Assembly (NCBI GenBank): GCA_003574785.1
Contig: QORU01000021.1
Location: forward strand, 56,736 to 120,735
Direction: 5' to 3'
From: Taklimakanibacter deserti
GTDB lineage: Bacteria; Pseudomonadota; Alphaproteobacteria; Rhizobiales; Aestuariivirgaceae
DNA: 64,000 nucleotides
This document shows positions 49,245-58,205 of the stretch, piece by piece (position 1 is the first letter of the stretch; each line of letters opens with the position of its first letter). The position numbers and the translations under genes are program-made. The notes beneath the pieces were generated by a model that did no database searches, was not told the origin of the DNA, and saw only the letters and a program-made list of their open reading frames with translations.

Positions 49245-49979
49245 CTAACGAACGTCCTCAGTGGCCATCTCGGTGACCAGCAAATCCGGGCGGCGGTCGG
49301 GTACGCTTTCCGCCGAACCCACGAACGTGACGGTCTCGGCGAGCGGCGCCCGGCGCGTGCGGATACAACGCACCGCGACATCCTCGTATCCGATCGACAT
49401 GCCGCAGAAGAGGATGAGCCCGTCCTTGGGTGACACGATTTCCGCGACGGTCTTGCGATAGACCGACCACGCCATCTGGGGGCAACTGTGCAGCCCCTCG
49501 GCACGCAGCAGCAGCATGACGGTCTGCAGATACATGCCGACGTCGGACCATTGCGGCGGTCCCAGGTCGCGGTCGATGTAGCAGAACAGGGCGGCGGGCG
49601 CGCCGAAGCAACTCCAGTTCGCGGAAGCGGCCCGCTGACGCGCCTCCCAGTCCTCGCGCGCAATGCCGAGCGCGCTGTAGCGTTCCTTGCCGAAGGCGGA
49701 CCGGCGCTCGTTGTAGGGGGACTTCAGTTCGGGCGGGTACATCTGGTACTCCCGCTTGTCCCACGGGTCGCCTGCGGCCACGCGTTCGCCGGCGCGTTTC
49801 TTGAGCTCGGCCAACGGCCCGCCGGTCACCACATAGATGTTCCACGGCTGGAGGTTCGATCCGGATGGCGACCAGGCCGCGGCGGCGAGGACGCGCTGCA
49901 ACACCTCCTTGGGCACATCCCGGTCGGTGAATCCGCGCACCGCCCGTCGGCTGGCGACCGCCTCATACACGTCGATCAT
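49245..49979 (-). CDS. nitroreductase-family FMN enzyme
   Basis: This 244-residue enzyme begins MIDVYEAVASRRAVRGFTD. It has the FMN-binding opening SRRAVRGF and AAAWSPSGSNLQPWNIYVV, and a later GLHSCPQMAWSVYRK, characteristic of oxygen-insensitive nitroreductases. GGAGGTGG precedes the ATG. It reduces nitro groups or related acceptors with NAD(P)H in the cytoplasm. The natural substrate is unknown. Confidence 0.85.
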   Translation of the reverse strand: MIDVYEAVASRRAVRGFTDRDVPKEVLQRVLAAAAWSPSGSNLQPWNIYVVTGGPLAELKKRAGERVAAGDPWDKREYQMYPPELKSPYNERRSAFGKERYSALGIAREDWEARQRAASANWSCFGAPAALFCYIDRDLGPPQWSDVGMYLQTVMLLLRAEGLHSCPQMAWSVYRKTVAEIVSPKDGLILFCGMSIGYEDVAVRCIRTRRAPLAETVTFVGSAESVPDRRPDLLVTEMATEDVR

Positions 49980-50177
49980 CGTCCACCTCCACTCGCTGAT
50001 GCCCCGCAACAACCTGCGGCGCGGATTCGTCTCGCGACGAGATGCAGTGGTTCGAGGCTAGTCGATCGAGATGAGCCGGCCCATTCTACTCAGGGGTTAG
50101 TCGCATCCGGCATTTGGGGTGAGGGGTCATATGACATGGTCTAGGCCTTCGCTGGGAGCGGGGGTGAACAATGGACC

Positions 50178-50210
50178 TTGACTGGTTCGTTTCTGGTCTT
50201 AATCTGGTCT
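50178..50210 (+). promoter_or_regulatory. candidate promoter with CTGGTCT direct repeats for GntR gene
   Basis: TTGACT (50178-50183) and TAATCT (50200-50205) are 16 bases apart. Two copies of CTGGTCT start at 50193 and 50204, an 11-base period that puts them on the same DNA face around the -10. The GTG start lies only six bases past the -10, so the mRNA may be leaderless. The repeat could be the regulator's own binding site. Confidence 0.4.
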
Positions 50211-50211
50211 G

Positions 50212-50958
50212 GTGGCTCAGGATCAACCTTCAAGCGTCATCGTCCAAGAGCCGCATCGCTACAGCGCCGCGGCACGCCGGATCGAGGAGCACATCCGCGA
50301 CGGCGGCATCGCCGCCGGATCGCGCATTCTGGGCGAGCGTGAATTGGCCAAGCTGCTCGGTGTGAGCCGGGTCACCTTGCGGCGCGCGCTCGGCGAGTTG
50401 AAGGAACGGGGAATCCTGGTCTCCGGTGAAGCGAAGGGATGGTTCGTCGCTCCCCCGAAAGTGGGCGAGCAGAACGTGCTGCGCAGTTTCACGGAAATGG
50501 CCGCCGCCCTCGGCCTCACCGCCGCTTCGCAGGTGATCCGCAAGGAGATTCGCCTGGCGAACCGCGAGGAGGCCGAAGCGCTTCAGCTTGTTGCCGGAGC
50601 GGAGCTGTTCGACGTCGAGCGGATACGCATCCTTGCCGGCGAGCCTGTCGGCATCGAGCACAGCCGGATACCTGTCCGGCGAGCGCCCGGACTGATGCGC
50701 GCCGATCTGGCGAAAGGTTCTCTCTACGCGGCGCTGCGCGAGGCGGGCGCAGGGCCCGCTGTCGCGGATTATGTGCTCTCGGCCACCTCCGCGACGAAGG
50801 AGCAGGCACGGCGTTTGCGGGTTCGGCCGGGGGTGGCGCTCCTCGCCTGCAGTGCGATAAGCCGCGACGTCAATGGTGTGCCGGTCGAGCTCAGCGAAAC
50901 AGTCTTCAGAGGCGACCGCTACCGGTTTCAGACGACTCTCAAGGCCGAATTGCGATGA
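50212..50958 (+). CDS. GntR-family regulator, HutC/UTRA type
   Basis: This 248-residue regulator has an N-terminal winged HTH (residues about 18-75, ILGERELAKLLGVSRVTLRR then ALGELKERGIL) and a C-terminal UTRA ligand domain (about 95-245, DVERIRILAGEPVGIEHSRI and GVPVELSETVFRGDRYRF). UTRA proteins usually sense sugars or amino-sugar phosphates. The next gene starts on its stop codon (ATGA). It heads the operon and presumably senses its substrate or a phosphorylated intermediate. Confidence 0.85.
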   Translation: MAQDQPSSVIVQEPHRYSAAARRIEEHIRDGGIAAGSRILGERELAKLLGVSRVTLRRALGELKERGILVSGEAKGWFVAPPKVGEQNVLRSFTEMAAALGLTAASQVIRKEIRLANREEAEALQLVAGAELFDVERIRILAGEPVGIEHSRIPVRRAPGLMRADLAKGSLYAALREAGAGPAVADYVLSATSATKEQARRLRVRPGVALLACSAISRDVNGVPVELSETVFRGDRYRFQTTLKAELR

Positions 50959-52265
50959 CCACCGGATTTCTTGGCATCGATATTGGACTATCGGGGGCCC
51001 GCAGCGCGGTTCTCTCCCCGACCGGCAAGGTACTGGCGAGCGCTCGCCTTCCCCATGCGAGCGCTGATCCGACGCCTGAGGCCCTGGTGGAAGCGATGGA
51101 TCGCGCCGTCCGGCTGGCGCTTCGCCAAAACCGCAAAGTGACTATCGCCGGAATAGCCGTTTGCGGCTTTGGTCCCGCTCCCATCCTTCTCGATCAGTCT
51201 CGGCGCATCATCGGCTATCTGCCGCTATTCTCACCCGCGAACGGCGAGGAGGATGACCTCGAAGGACGCTTGCGAGAGTATCGCCGCAAGGCGCCTGCGC
51301 GATTTTCGAAAGCCCGTTTCATCTGTGACGTCACCGGATATCTCGTCTCGCGTCTCGTGGGACACACCGTGATGGACAGGTTGACCGCCGCGGATTTCCG
51401 CAAAGCTTCGCTGCCCAAGCGCATTCGGTTGCCGGTCGAGGCGTCATCGCTCGACCATGCCGGTCCGCTCGATGCGGCGGCCGCCCGCCGCCTTGGCCTG
51501 CCGCAGGGCATTCCTGTGGCCTATGGCGCCTATGACAGTGCGGCCGACCTTGCCGCGCTGGGCTTCGGCGAGACGACGAGAGCGGCGATCGTCCTCGGCT
51601 CGACATTAGTGATGGGCATCCTGACGGCGCAACCGGTGCGGGATCGGAGCCTGCGCGCGGTGCCCCATCTGGGAGAAGGATGGTTTTCCGGCGGCTGGAC
51701 CAATTGCGCCGGGTCGTCTCTCCTTCTCGCCGACCAATGGATGAAGCCCGGCCCCTCGGCCCGATCGGGATCGACGCCGCTGCTCCTGCCCTATTTTGCT
51801 GGCGAACGCGCGCCCATCTGGTCGTCACAGGCGACGGGTGTGATTGCCGGGCTGACGCCGCACACGACGCCTGAAGATTTGCGCAGCGCTTTTGTCCAGG
51901 GTGTCGCCCTCTCCGCGGCCGACATTGCGGAGCGCCTGGAAAAAGAGTTCGGCCGGATCCCGCGCTGGACGGTCGCGGGCGGCGGCACCCGCAACACTTC
52001 GCTGATGGTGGAATTGTCCGACGCCCTGGGCGCCCGCCTCGATGTGATCGCGGGCGCCGATGCGAGCCTTGGGCCGGCAATTCTCGCGGCCAGAAGCTGC
52101 GGCGTGACGATCCGCCTGCCTGTCGAACGGCATTATCGTCCGCGTCCCCGCCAGCACGGCGTCTATACGAAGAAGCTTCAGGCCTATCGGCGGCTCGGCG
52201 CCCTGTTGGCGCCGATGATGGGTGAAATCCGCCGCGTGACCGATGAAAGGAGAATTCCATCATGA
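50955..52265 (+). CDS. FGGY-family carbohydrate kinase
   Basis: This 436-residue sugar kinase is shorter than the usual 490-520. The N-terminal phosphate motif is GFLGIDIGLSGARSAVL. The phosphate-2 region AYGAYDSAADLAALGFGETT and the adenosine motif AGGGTRNTSLMVELSDALGA are present, so the ATPase core looks complete. It should phosphorylate a polyol or ketose-like substrate in the cytoplasm. The ATG overlaps the regulator stop. A longer open frame upstream lies in the regulator and is not coding. Confidence 0.85.
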   Translation: MTTGFLGIDIGLSGARSAVLSPTGKVLASARLPHASADPTPEALVEAMDRAVRLALRQNRKVTIAGIAVCGFGPAPILLDQSRRIIGYLPLFSPANGEEDDLEGRLREYRRKAPARFSKARFICDVTGYLVSRLVGHTVMDRLTAADFRKASLPKRIRLPVEASSLDHAGPLDAAAARRLGLPQGIPVAYGAYDSAADLAALGFGETTRAAIVLGSTLVMGILTAQPVRDRSLRAVPHLGEGWFSGGWTNCAGSSLLLADQWMKPGPSARSGSTPLLLPYFAGERAPIWSSQATGVIAGLTPHTTPEDLRSAFVQGVALSAADIAERLEKEFGRIPRWTVAGGGTRNTSLMVELSDALGARLDVIAGADASLGPAILAARSCGVTIRLPVERHYRPRPRQHGVYTKKLQAYRRLGALLAPMMGEIRRVTDERRIPS

Positions 52266-53251
52266 GTGCCGGCATGCGCTCGGCCCGGCTCGTGGGCATC
52301 AGGCAGCTCGAGGTCGATCGCGTGCCGGTCCCTCGGCCCAAGGCGGGTGAGATACAAGTCAAGATCGAGGCCTGCGGCGTCTGCGCCACCGATTCACGCA
52401 AATATGAGATCGGCGTGAATGACGGCCATTATCCTTTCAACCCCGGACACGAATGGCTGGGCGAGGTATCCGAGGTGGGCTCGGGCGTCACCGGCTTCAA
52501 GGCGGGCGACAGGGTCTATGGCGACACCTATGGCGGCTACGCCGACTATGCCACCATTCCGGTCATGCCCGTCGACTGGTCGCGCGGGCCCATGCTTCTG
52601 CCGCGATCCCTCGATGTGCGCCGCGCGATCTTCATCGAGCCTCTGGCCGACTGCATTCATGCGGTGCGCGACCAGGCCCGGCTCCTGTCGGGCGGAAAAC
52701 TGGTGGTCATCGCCGCGGGCGTGATGGGCCTCAAGATCATCGCCGATGCCGCGCGCATGGGCTGCGAGGTGCTGGCGGTCGAGCCTTTGGCGGAGCGCCG
52801 ATCGGTGGCGCTCACGTTCGGTGCTGCTGCCGTCTCGTCTCCGGACAGCTGGATCGACGACGTCAAATCATGGACCGGTGGGGAGGGCGCCGATGCGGTC
52901 ATTCTCACCATCGGCAACCCCGATCTCGTGATGCCCGCGATCCGCGCCGCGCGGCCCGGCGGACGCGTCGTGCTGTTCGCGGGCTTCGGCAACCGGCGGG
53001 AGGCCGTCATTGATCTCAACGACATCCACTATCGCGAGATCGAATTGATCGGCAGCGAATGGATCGGAACGCCGCCCAACCAGAGACGGCATCGTTACGA
53101 CGAAGCCTTGCAGTTCCTCATGGATCCGCATGTGCCTTTTGAGAGCCTCGTGACATCGACCTGCGGTTTTGCAACATTGGAGAAGGCCTTGCGGACGCGA
53201 CAGAATTTTACCGGACTGAAGATCATGTTCACGCCGGAGCCCGAGACATGA
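52262..53251 (+). CDS. zinc-type alcohol dehydrogenase (MDR superfamily)
   Basis: This 329-residue medium-chain dehydrogenase has a catalytic Cys in ACGVCATD (C38) and a catalytic His-Glu in PGHEW (63-64). The four-Cys structural-zinc lobe is missing: the segment after GDRVYGDTYGGYADY has no Cys. The nucleotide-binding region reads VIAAGVMGLKIIADAARMG. It probably oxidises a sugar alcohol or sugar hydroxyl to a keto group. It overlaps the kinase gene by four bases. Confidence 0.82.
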   Translation: MSAGMRSARLVGIRQLEVDRVPVPRPKAGEIQVKIEACGVCATDSRKYEIGVNDGHYPFNPGHEWLGEVSEVGSGVTGFKAGDRVYGDTYGGYADYATIPVMPVDWSRGPMLLPRSLDVRRAIFIEPLADCIHAVRDQARLLSGGKLVVIAAGVMGLKIIADAARMGCEVLAVEPLAERRSVALTFGAAAVSSPDSWIDDVKSWTGGEGADAVILTIGNPDLVMPAIRAARPGGRVVLFAGFGNRREAVIDLNDIHYREIELIGSEWIGTPPNQRRHRYDEALQFLMDPHVPFESLVTSTCGFATLEKALRTRQNFTGLKIMFTPEPET

Positions 53252-54020
53252 CGCGGCCGGATTGCCTGAGCGATGACGGCCGGACCGTCATCATCGCCAT
53301 CGATCATTCGCTTTATTCGTGGCCCTGCCCCGGTCTCGAAGACCGCAAGGCCATCATCGCCGCGGCGCGTGCTACGGGGTCGATGCGATGATCGCAAGCT
53401 ATGGGACAATACGCGATTTCCGCTCCGCCTTCGGTCCCGTTAAACCCATCCTCAAGCTCGATCTGACGTCGCTGACGCTGGGCGGCCAGTATCCGCTGAC
53501 TGAATATGTCATGGCCTATGATCTCGATGATGCGGAGAGGCTCGGTGTCAAAACCGTTCTGAACTACATACAGCTTGGAGCTCCTTTCGAGCTCGAGGCC
53601 CTGCGCCAGTCGGCGCGTCTTGCCGCAAAATGCGACGCACGCGGCTTCACCTATCTCTGCGAGATCATGCCGGTCGAAAGCGCCATGTATCCCACGCCTG
53701 AGGCGCCGGAAGCTATCGCTGCCGCCTGCCGGACCGGCCAGGAGCTCGGCGCCCATGTGATCAAGACGACCATGCCCGTCCCGGGGGAAGGGATCGCAAG
53801 CGCGGTGGCGGCCTGCGATATTCCGGTCGTGCTCGCGGGCGGAGCGCCGGCGAAGGACGGCCGAGCCTATGACGCTTCCATAGCCAGGGCATTGGCGAGC
53901 GGAATTGCCGGTGTTGCCATCGGTCGCAATGCCTGGGGCGCTTCCGACCCGGCGCAGGCGATGCAACGCTTCTGCCGGCTGGTTCACGCAACCCAAGAGA
54001 CAGGGGAGGATGCCGCATGA
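53248..54020 (+). pseudogene. DhnA/LsrF-type class I aldolase, frameshifted
   Basis: The first 47 codons (ATG at 53248, overlapping the dehydrogenase stop) encode DDGRTVIIAIDHSLYSWPC, the start of a class I aldolase of the DhnA/LsrF type. At about 53372 one base is missing (GCGCGTGC, then TACGGG) and the frame moves. The rest continues from YGVDAMIASYG with the family features KLDLTSLTLGGQYPL, FTYLCEIMPVESAMYP and a Schiff-base Lys region HVIKTTMPVPGEG. The restored protein would be about 257 residues. Loss or sequencing error would affect the aldol cleavage step. Confidence 0.78.
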
Positions 54021-54802
54021 CGCCGCCTCGCGATGGGCAGGACCTGGCTGGCCGGGTCGCCATTGTGACCGGCGCCTCGAGCGGCATCGGCGAAGCGACG
54101 GCCATGGCGCTTGCCCGTCGCGGGGCCAAAGTCCTGGCCACGGGCCGAGATCAGCGGCGTTTGGAGGCTGTCGCGCAAAAGCATGCCGGCATAGCCTTCT
54201 GCGCCGCAGATCTTGGCGAGCCCACATCGACTGAAACCGTGTTCGCCGCGGCCCGGCGCCTCGGCGTTCCGACCATTCTCATTTGTTCGGCCGGGCTCCC
54301 GGGCTACATCGACCAGCCGATCGCTGTGCAATCCTATGAGGCGTGGCGTCAGACGATGCGGGTCAATCTCGATTCTCCGTTTCTCATGTCGAAGGCCATT
54401 GCGCCGTCGATCGAGGCCGAAGGCTGGGGCCGCATCGTCTATGTGAGCTCGACCGCCGGCGAAGTCGGAGCACCCTCCATGGCCCCCTATTGCGCCTCGA
54501 AGCACGGCCTGATCGGGCTGATGCGTTCGGTCGCCTGGGATATCGGCGCCTACAACGCCACCGCGAACGCCGTTTGCCCGGGCTGGGTGCGCACCGAAAT
54601 GGCCGAGCGCAATGCCCTGCAGGATGCCGAGCGCCGGGGATTGAGCGTGGACGAGGTCTGGCGGCAGCGCGCAATGTCCTATCCGCGCAAGAGCGTGCTC
54701 ACAGCCGATGAAGTCGCCCGGACGATCTCCTTTCTTGCGAGCGACGCCGCCCAAGGCATAAATGGCGAGGCCATAACTGTTGCTCTGGGAGGCATGTGGT
54801 GA
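54017..54802 (+). CDS. SDR-family oxidoreductase
   Basis: This 261-residue short-chain dehydrogenase has the NADP motif TGASSGIG, the later CSAGLPGYIDQP, active-site YCASKHGLIG and C-terminal ITVALGGMW. NNAG is replaced by CSAG. Its start overlaps the aldolase by four bases and its stop lies inside the start of the ABC fusion. It is tightly embedded in the operon and probably acts on a hydroxy or keto intermediate with the dehydrogenase at 52262. Confidence 0.85.
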   Translation: MTPPRDGQDLAGRVAIVTGASSGIGEATAMALARRGAKVLATGRDQRRLEAVAQKHAGIAFCAADLGEPTSTETVFAAARRLGVPTILICSAGLPGYIDQPIAVQSYEAWRQTMRVNLDSPFLMSKAIAPSIEAEGWGRIVYVSSTAGEVGAPSMAPYCASKHGLIGLMRSVAWDIGAYNATANAVCPGWVRTEMAERNALQDAERRGLSVDEVWRQRAMSYPRKSVLTADEVARTISFLASDAAQGINGEAITVALGGMW

Positions 54803-56865
54803 CGCCAACTCCCGCCGTCGAATGTCGGGGTGTCTGGAAGGTCTTCGGGGCCGCGGCCGCTTCAGCCTTGGCGGCGATGCGGCAAACGGATGCCGGCAAG
54901 GACGAGATCAAGGAGAAGTTCGGCAGCGTCGTCGCCGTCGCCGATGCGACTTTCTCCGTCCGCCCGGGCGAGATCTTCTGCATCATGGGCCTGTCGGGCA
55001 GCGGCAAATCCACGCTGCTTCGCCACATCAATGGCCTGGTGCGACCGACGGCCGGCGAGGTCCTGATCGACGGCGAGGATATCGCAAAACTTTCCACCTC
55101 GGGCTTGCGCGATCTGAGAGCCCGCAAGATCGGCATGGTTTTCCAGAATTTCGCGCTGCTGCCGCACCGCAGCGTGCTGGAGAATGTCGCCTTCGGCCTG
55201 GAGCTCAGGGATGTTCCGGAAGCGCAACGCCAGGCCAGGGCGCGCGAGGTCCTGGATGCCGTGCAGCTCGAGGCTTGGGCAGGCTCTTCGATCGGTGAAC
55301 TTTCCGGAGGCATGCAGCAGCGGGTCGGCCTCGCCAGGGCACTCGCCGGCGATCCGGACATTCTGCTCATGGACGAACCCTTCGGCGCGCTCGACCCCTT
55401 GATCCGCCGCGAGCTGCAGGACCAGTTTCTTGGCCTATGCAGAGGGTTGCGCAAAACCTCGATCTTCATCACCCATGATCTCGACGAAGCGATGCGCATA
55501 GGCTCGCGCATCGCCATCATGCGCGATGGCCGGCTGCTCCAGACCGGCGCCCCTCATGAAATCATCATGGCGCCGGCAGACTCGCATGTCGCAGCCTTTG
55601 TGCGCGATGTCTCGTCAAGGGATACGCTGAATGCCGGGCATGTCATGTCGCCGCTCTTGCCGACGGAACGCGCCGAGATCGCAATCAGGGCGGGCGTCAG
55701 GCCGGATACGCTTTTGTCGGAAACGGCGCGGATGGCGGCACGGGAGACAGGCGATCTTCCGGTGCGCGACGGCGATGGCATGATCATCGGCGTCGTCCGC
55801 ATCCCCGATATGCTCGCGGCACTGGCTGGACGGGGAGCCCGTCCAGATGAATCTGGATCTCACCTCGAGCGTCGTACCGAAGACAAACAGATAGAGAGCC
55901 GAGGCCGTACCGTCAGGACGCTCGGCGCTCCGGCCTGGTCCATGCTGGCCCTCCTGTTGGCGGCGGCCGTCTGGTGGACGACATCGCTCGAGCTTCCGTC
56001 ATGGTTGAGCGGCTTTCCGGTGCCCCAGGGCCTCGACATCGGAGCCGCAGAGATCATCGATGCCGCGGTCGGCTGGATGAAGCGCGAATGGGTCGGTTTC
56101 TTCGACGTCTTCACCTACATTCTGCGCGCCATATTGAACATTGTCGAAGCCGCGATGGTCTCGACCCCCTGGCCGCTGACGGCCGGGCTCGCGGTCATTC
56201 TCGCTTGGCGGCTTTCAGGCCTGGCTGCGGCGGCTTTTACCGCTTCATGCCTCGCTTATCTCGGTCTCTTCGGTTTCTGGGAAAAAAGCATGTCGACGCT
56301 GGCGCTGGTCGCGTCGGCGGTGCTGATCTGCGTTCTCTTCGGCCTTCCGCTCGGTATTCTCTGCGCCAAGAGTGTCAGGTCCAAGCGCCTGCTCGAGCCC
56401 GTGATGGATGTGATGCAGACGCTGCCGACCTTCGTCTATCTCATTCCGGCTGTCGCCTTCTTCTCGATCGGCAAGCCGCCGGGCGTGATCGCCACGGTCA
56501 TCTTCGCGCTTCCCTCCATGGTTCGCCTGACCGCGCTTGGCATCGAGCAGGTTCCGGCGACGGTGCGCGAGGCAGCCGATGCCTTCGGCGCCCGTCCGCT
56601 CCAGAAGCTTATGAAGGTCGAGCTTCCCTTGGCGCTCCCCTCCATCCGGCTTGGCATCAACCAGACGATCATGATGTCGCTTTCGATGGTGGTGGTGGCC
56701 GCGATGATCGGCGCCGGCGGCCTGGGCCTTGATGTCATCCGATCTCTGCAGCATTTGAAGACCGGCCAGGGATTCCTCGCGGGTCTCGCAATCGTTTTGT
56801 GCGCCATGGCGCTTGACCGCATGGTGCGCGGAAAACCGCGCGGTGAAACAACCGGCGGGAAATAA
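54796..56865 (+). CDS. fused ProV-ProW glycine-betaine-type ABC ATPase and permease
   Basis: This 689-residue protein joins an ATPase and a permease normally encoded separately. The ATPase spans residues 1-265: Walker A GLSGSGKS at 65-72, QNFALLPHRSV, the signature LSGGMQQRVGLARALAGD and LLMDEPFGALDPL. A degenerate CBS-like stretch (280-345) and a linker follow, then a ProW-type permease (about 375-680) with ILCAKSVRSKRLLEPVMDVM and ATVREAADAFGARPLQKLMK. The start is GTG at 54796 or 54799. The transporter type binds quaternary ammonium compounds, unusual next to a sugar kinase pathway. Confidence 0.85.
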   Translation: MVTPTPAVECRGVWKVFGAAAASALAAMRQTDAGKDEIKEKFGSVVAVADATFSVRPGEIFCIMGLSGSGKSTLLRHINGLVRPTAGEVLIDGEDIAKLSTSGLRDLRARKIGMVFQNFALLPHRSVLENVAFGLELRDVPEAQRQARAREVLDAVQLEAWAGSSIGELSGGMQQRVGLARALAGDPDILLMDEPFGALDPLIRRELQDQFLGLCRGLRKTSIFITHDLDEAMRIGSRIAIMRDGRLLQTGAPHEIIMAPADSHVAAFVRDVSSRDTLNAGHVMSPLLPTERAEIAIRAGVRPDTLLSETARMAARETGDLPVRDGDGMIIGVVRIPDMLAALAGRGARPDESGSHLERRTEDKQIESRGRTVRTLGAPAWSMLALLLAAAVWWTTSLELPSWLSGFPVPQGLDIGAAEIIDAAVGWMKREWVGFFDVFTYILRAILNIVEAAMVSTPWPLTAGLAVILAWRLSGLAAAAFTASCLAYLGLFGFWEKSMSTLALVASAVLICVLFGLPLGILCAKSVRSKRLLEPVMDVMQTLPTFVYLIPAVAFFSIGKPPGVIATVIFALPSMVRLTALGIEQVPATVREAADAFGARPLQKLMKVELPLALPSIRLGINQTIMMSLSMVVVAAMIGAGGLGLDVIRSLQHLKTGQGFLAGLAIVLCAMALDRMVRGKPRGETTGGK

Positions 56866-56892
56866 CGTGTTGGACGATCAAGGAGGAAAGAC

Positions 56893-57921
56893 ATGTTGAA
56901 GTATCTGAGAATGACCGGCATCGCGGCAATCTCGCTCGCGACATTCACCGCCTTTGCCGAAGCCAAGACCAAGGTGACGATCGGCGAGCTCGATTGGCCG
57001 GGATCGAGAGCCATCGAGCAAGTCCTGAAGCAGGTCATGGAAACCTATCTCGATGCCGATGTCGGGACGATCGCGGCAGCGCAGGAAGCGCTCTACGAGG
57101 CGCTCGACAAGGGCGACGGCACCGTCGACATCGTGGCCGACATGTGGACCGACCATCTGCCGCAGCAGATGAAGAACTATGTGCTGCCCGGAGGCCGCCA
57201 GACCATCATCCTGAACGACACGCCCTATCTGGGCACGGAAGGCATATTCGTGCCGACCTATGTGGTGGAAGAGCATGGCGTGAAGGCGCTGGCCGATCTC
57301 GCCAAGCCTGAAGCCGCCAAGCTTTTCGATACCGACGGCAATGGCAAGGGCGAGTTGTGGGCGGGAGCCGTGGGCTGGGAGTCGACCAACCACACCCAGG
57401 TGCGCGGCAAGACCGATGGCTTCGACAAGACGATGGAATACACGACGGTCGAGCAGGCCGTCTTTCTCGCCCAGCTCAAGGATGCCTATGAAAACAAGAA
57501 GCCGATCGTATTCTACTATTGGACGCCGGAATGGATCTTCGCGGCCTACAAGCTGAGCAAGCTCGAAGAACCGGAGTTCAACGGCTATACCACCGAGGGC
57601 GCCAAGGGCAGCGAACGCTACAATGAGAAGGGCTGCTATACTTTCTATCAGCCTCAGGAGCGCAACGACTGGCTGGAAGCTTCCAAGATTTCCTGCGGCC
57701 AGCCGCCGACCCGCGTGAACATCGCCCATTCCAAGGCATTCGCCGAACGCGCGCCGAAGGTTTCCCAGTTCCTCAAGCAGGTCAAGCTTGATGCGGACGT
57801 GGTCAACGAGTGGATCCTCGCCATGGAGGTCGAGAAGAAGCCGGTGGAGGAGGTCGCCAAGGCCTGGATCGCCGCCAACAAGGCGACCATCGAAGGCGAA
57901 TGGCTCAAGGGCACCCAATAG
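56893..57921 (+). CDS. ProX-type glycine-betaine/related substrate-binding protein
   Basis: This 342-residue periplasmic binding protein (OpuAC family) has a signal peptide (MTGIAAISLATFTAFAEA). The mature part has VTIGELDWPGSRAIEQVLKQ, DIVADMWTDHLPQQM and a Trp-rich FYYWTPEWIFAAYKL, consistent with the aromatic ligand pocket of this family. GGAGG precedes the ATG. It completes the transporter encoded upstream and is the last gene of the operon. Confidence 0.85.
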   Translation: MLKYLRMTGIAAISLATFTAFAEAKTKVTIGELDWPGSRAIEQVLKQVMETYLDADVGTIAAAQEALYEALDKGDGTVDIVADMWTDHLPQQMKNYVLPGGRQTIILNDTPYLGTEGIFVPTYVVEEHGVKALADLAKPEAAKLFDTDGNGKGELWAGAVGWESTNHTQVRGKTDGFDKTMEYTTVEQAVFLAQLKDAYENKKPIVFYYWTPEWIFAAYKLSKLEEPEFNGYTTEGAKGSERYNEKGCYTFYQPQERNDWLEASKISCGQPPTRVNIAHSKAFAERAPKVSQFLKQVKLDADVVNEWILAMEVEKKPVEEVAKAWIAANKATIEGEWLKGTQ

Positions 57922-58035
57922 GACAGGCAACGGTCTCCCTGCGCCGGAATATTCGGCATCCAGCCTGAAACCTTTTTTGGGCAGCGTCCGTATTCCACTT
58001 TTCAGGCGTCCGTGCCGGGTGGCAATTGTGACAGT

Positions 58036-58064
58036 AAAAAAAACCCGGAGCTTGGGGCTCCGGG
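58036..58064 (-). terminator. strong intrinsic terminator facing minus strand
   Basis: CCCGGAGC and GCTCCGGG form a perfect 8-bp stem with a 5-base loop. On the minus strand eight T follow directly (58036-58043). The convergent plus-strand operon ends at 57921, but the U-run is on the minus strand, so it serves a minus-strand RNA. Confidence 0.8.
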
Positions 58065-58205
58065 CCGGGACGACCGCGACCGGGGGCATTAAGACCGCTC
58101 GCCCCTACGGACAGTTGGCAAGGCGCTAGCTGCCCGCAGGGGCAAGCCTTATGCAGAACCCAGGCGCCTGTCACCGTGAAGCAGGTTCAGGTTTGGAGAC
58201 ACCAG
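58036..58205 (-). ncRNA. candidate structured small RNA on the minus strand
   Basis: This RNA would end in a strong intrinsic terminator (58036-58064). Upstream on the minus strand are a second stem GGGGC/GCCCC (58083-58105) and a larger element in which AAGGC (58146-58150) pairs with GCCTT (58120-58124), enclosing a TGCCC-type hairpin around CTGC. No coding frame fits and no minus-strand protein gene precedes the terminator. The 5' end near 58205 is a guess from a weak TTGCGC-N17-ATTATC promoter. I cannot place it in a named RNA family. Confidence 0.5.

Noticed and set aside
50439..50954. N-terminal extension of the FGGY kinase by 172 codons
   Set aside because: It lies out of frame inside the UTRA regulator gene. 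The ATG at 50955 gives the normal kinase opening.
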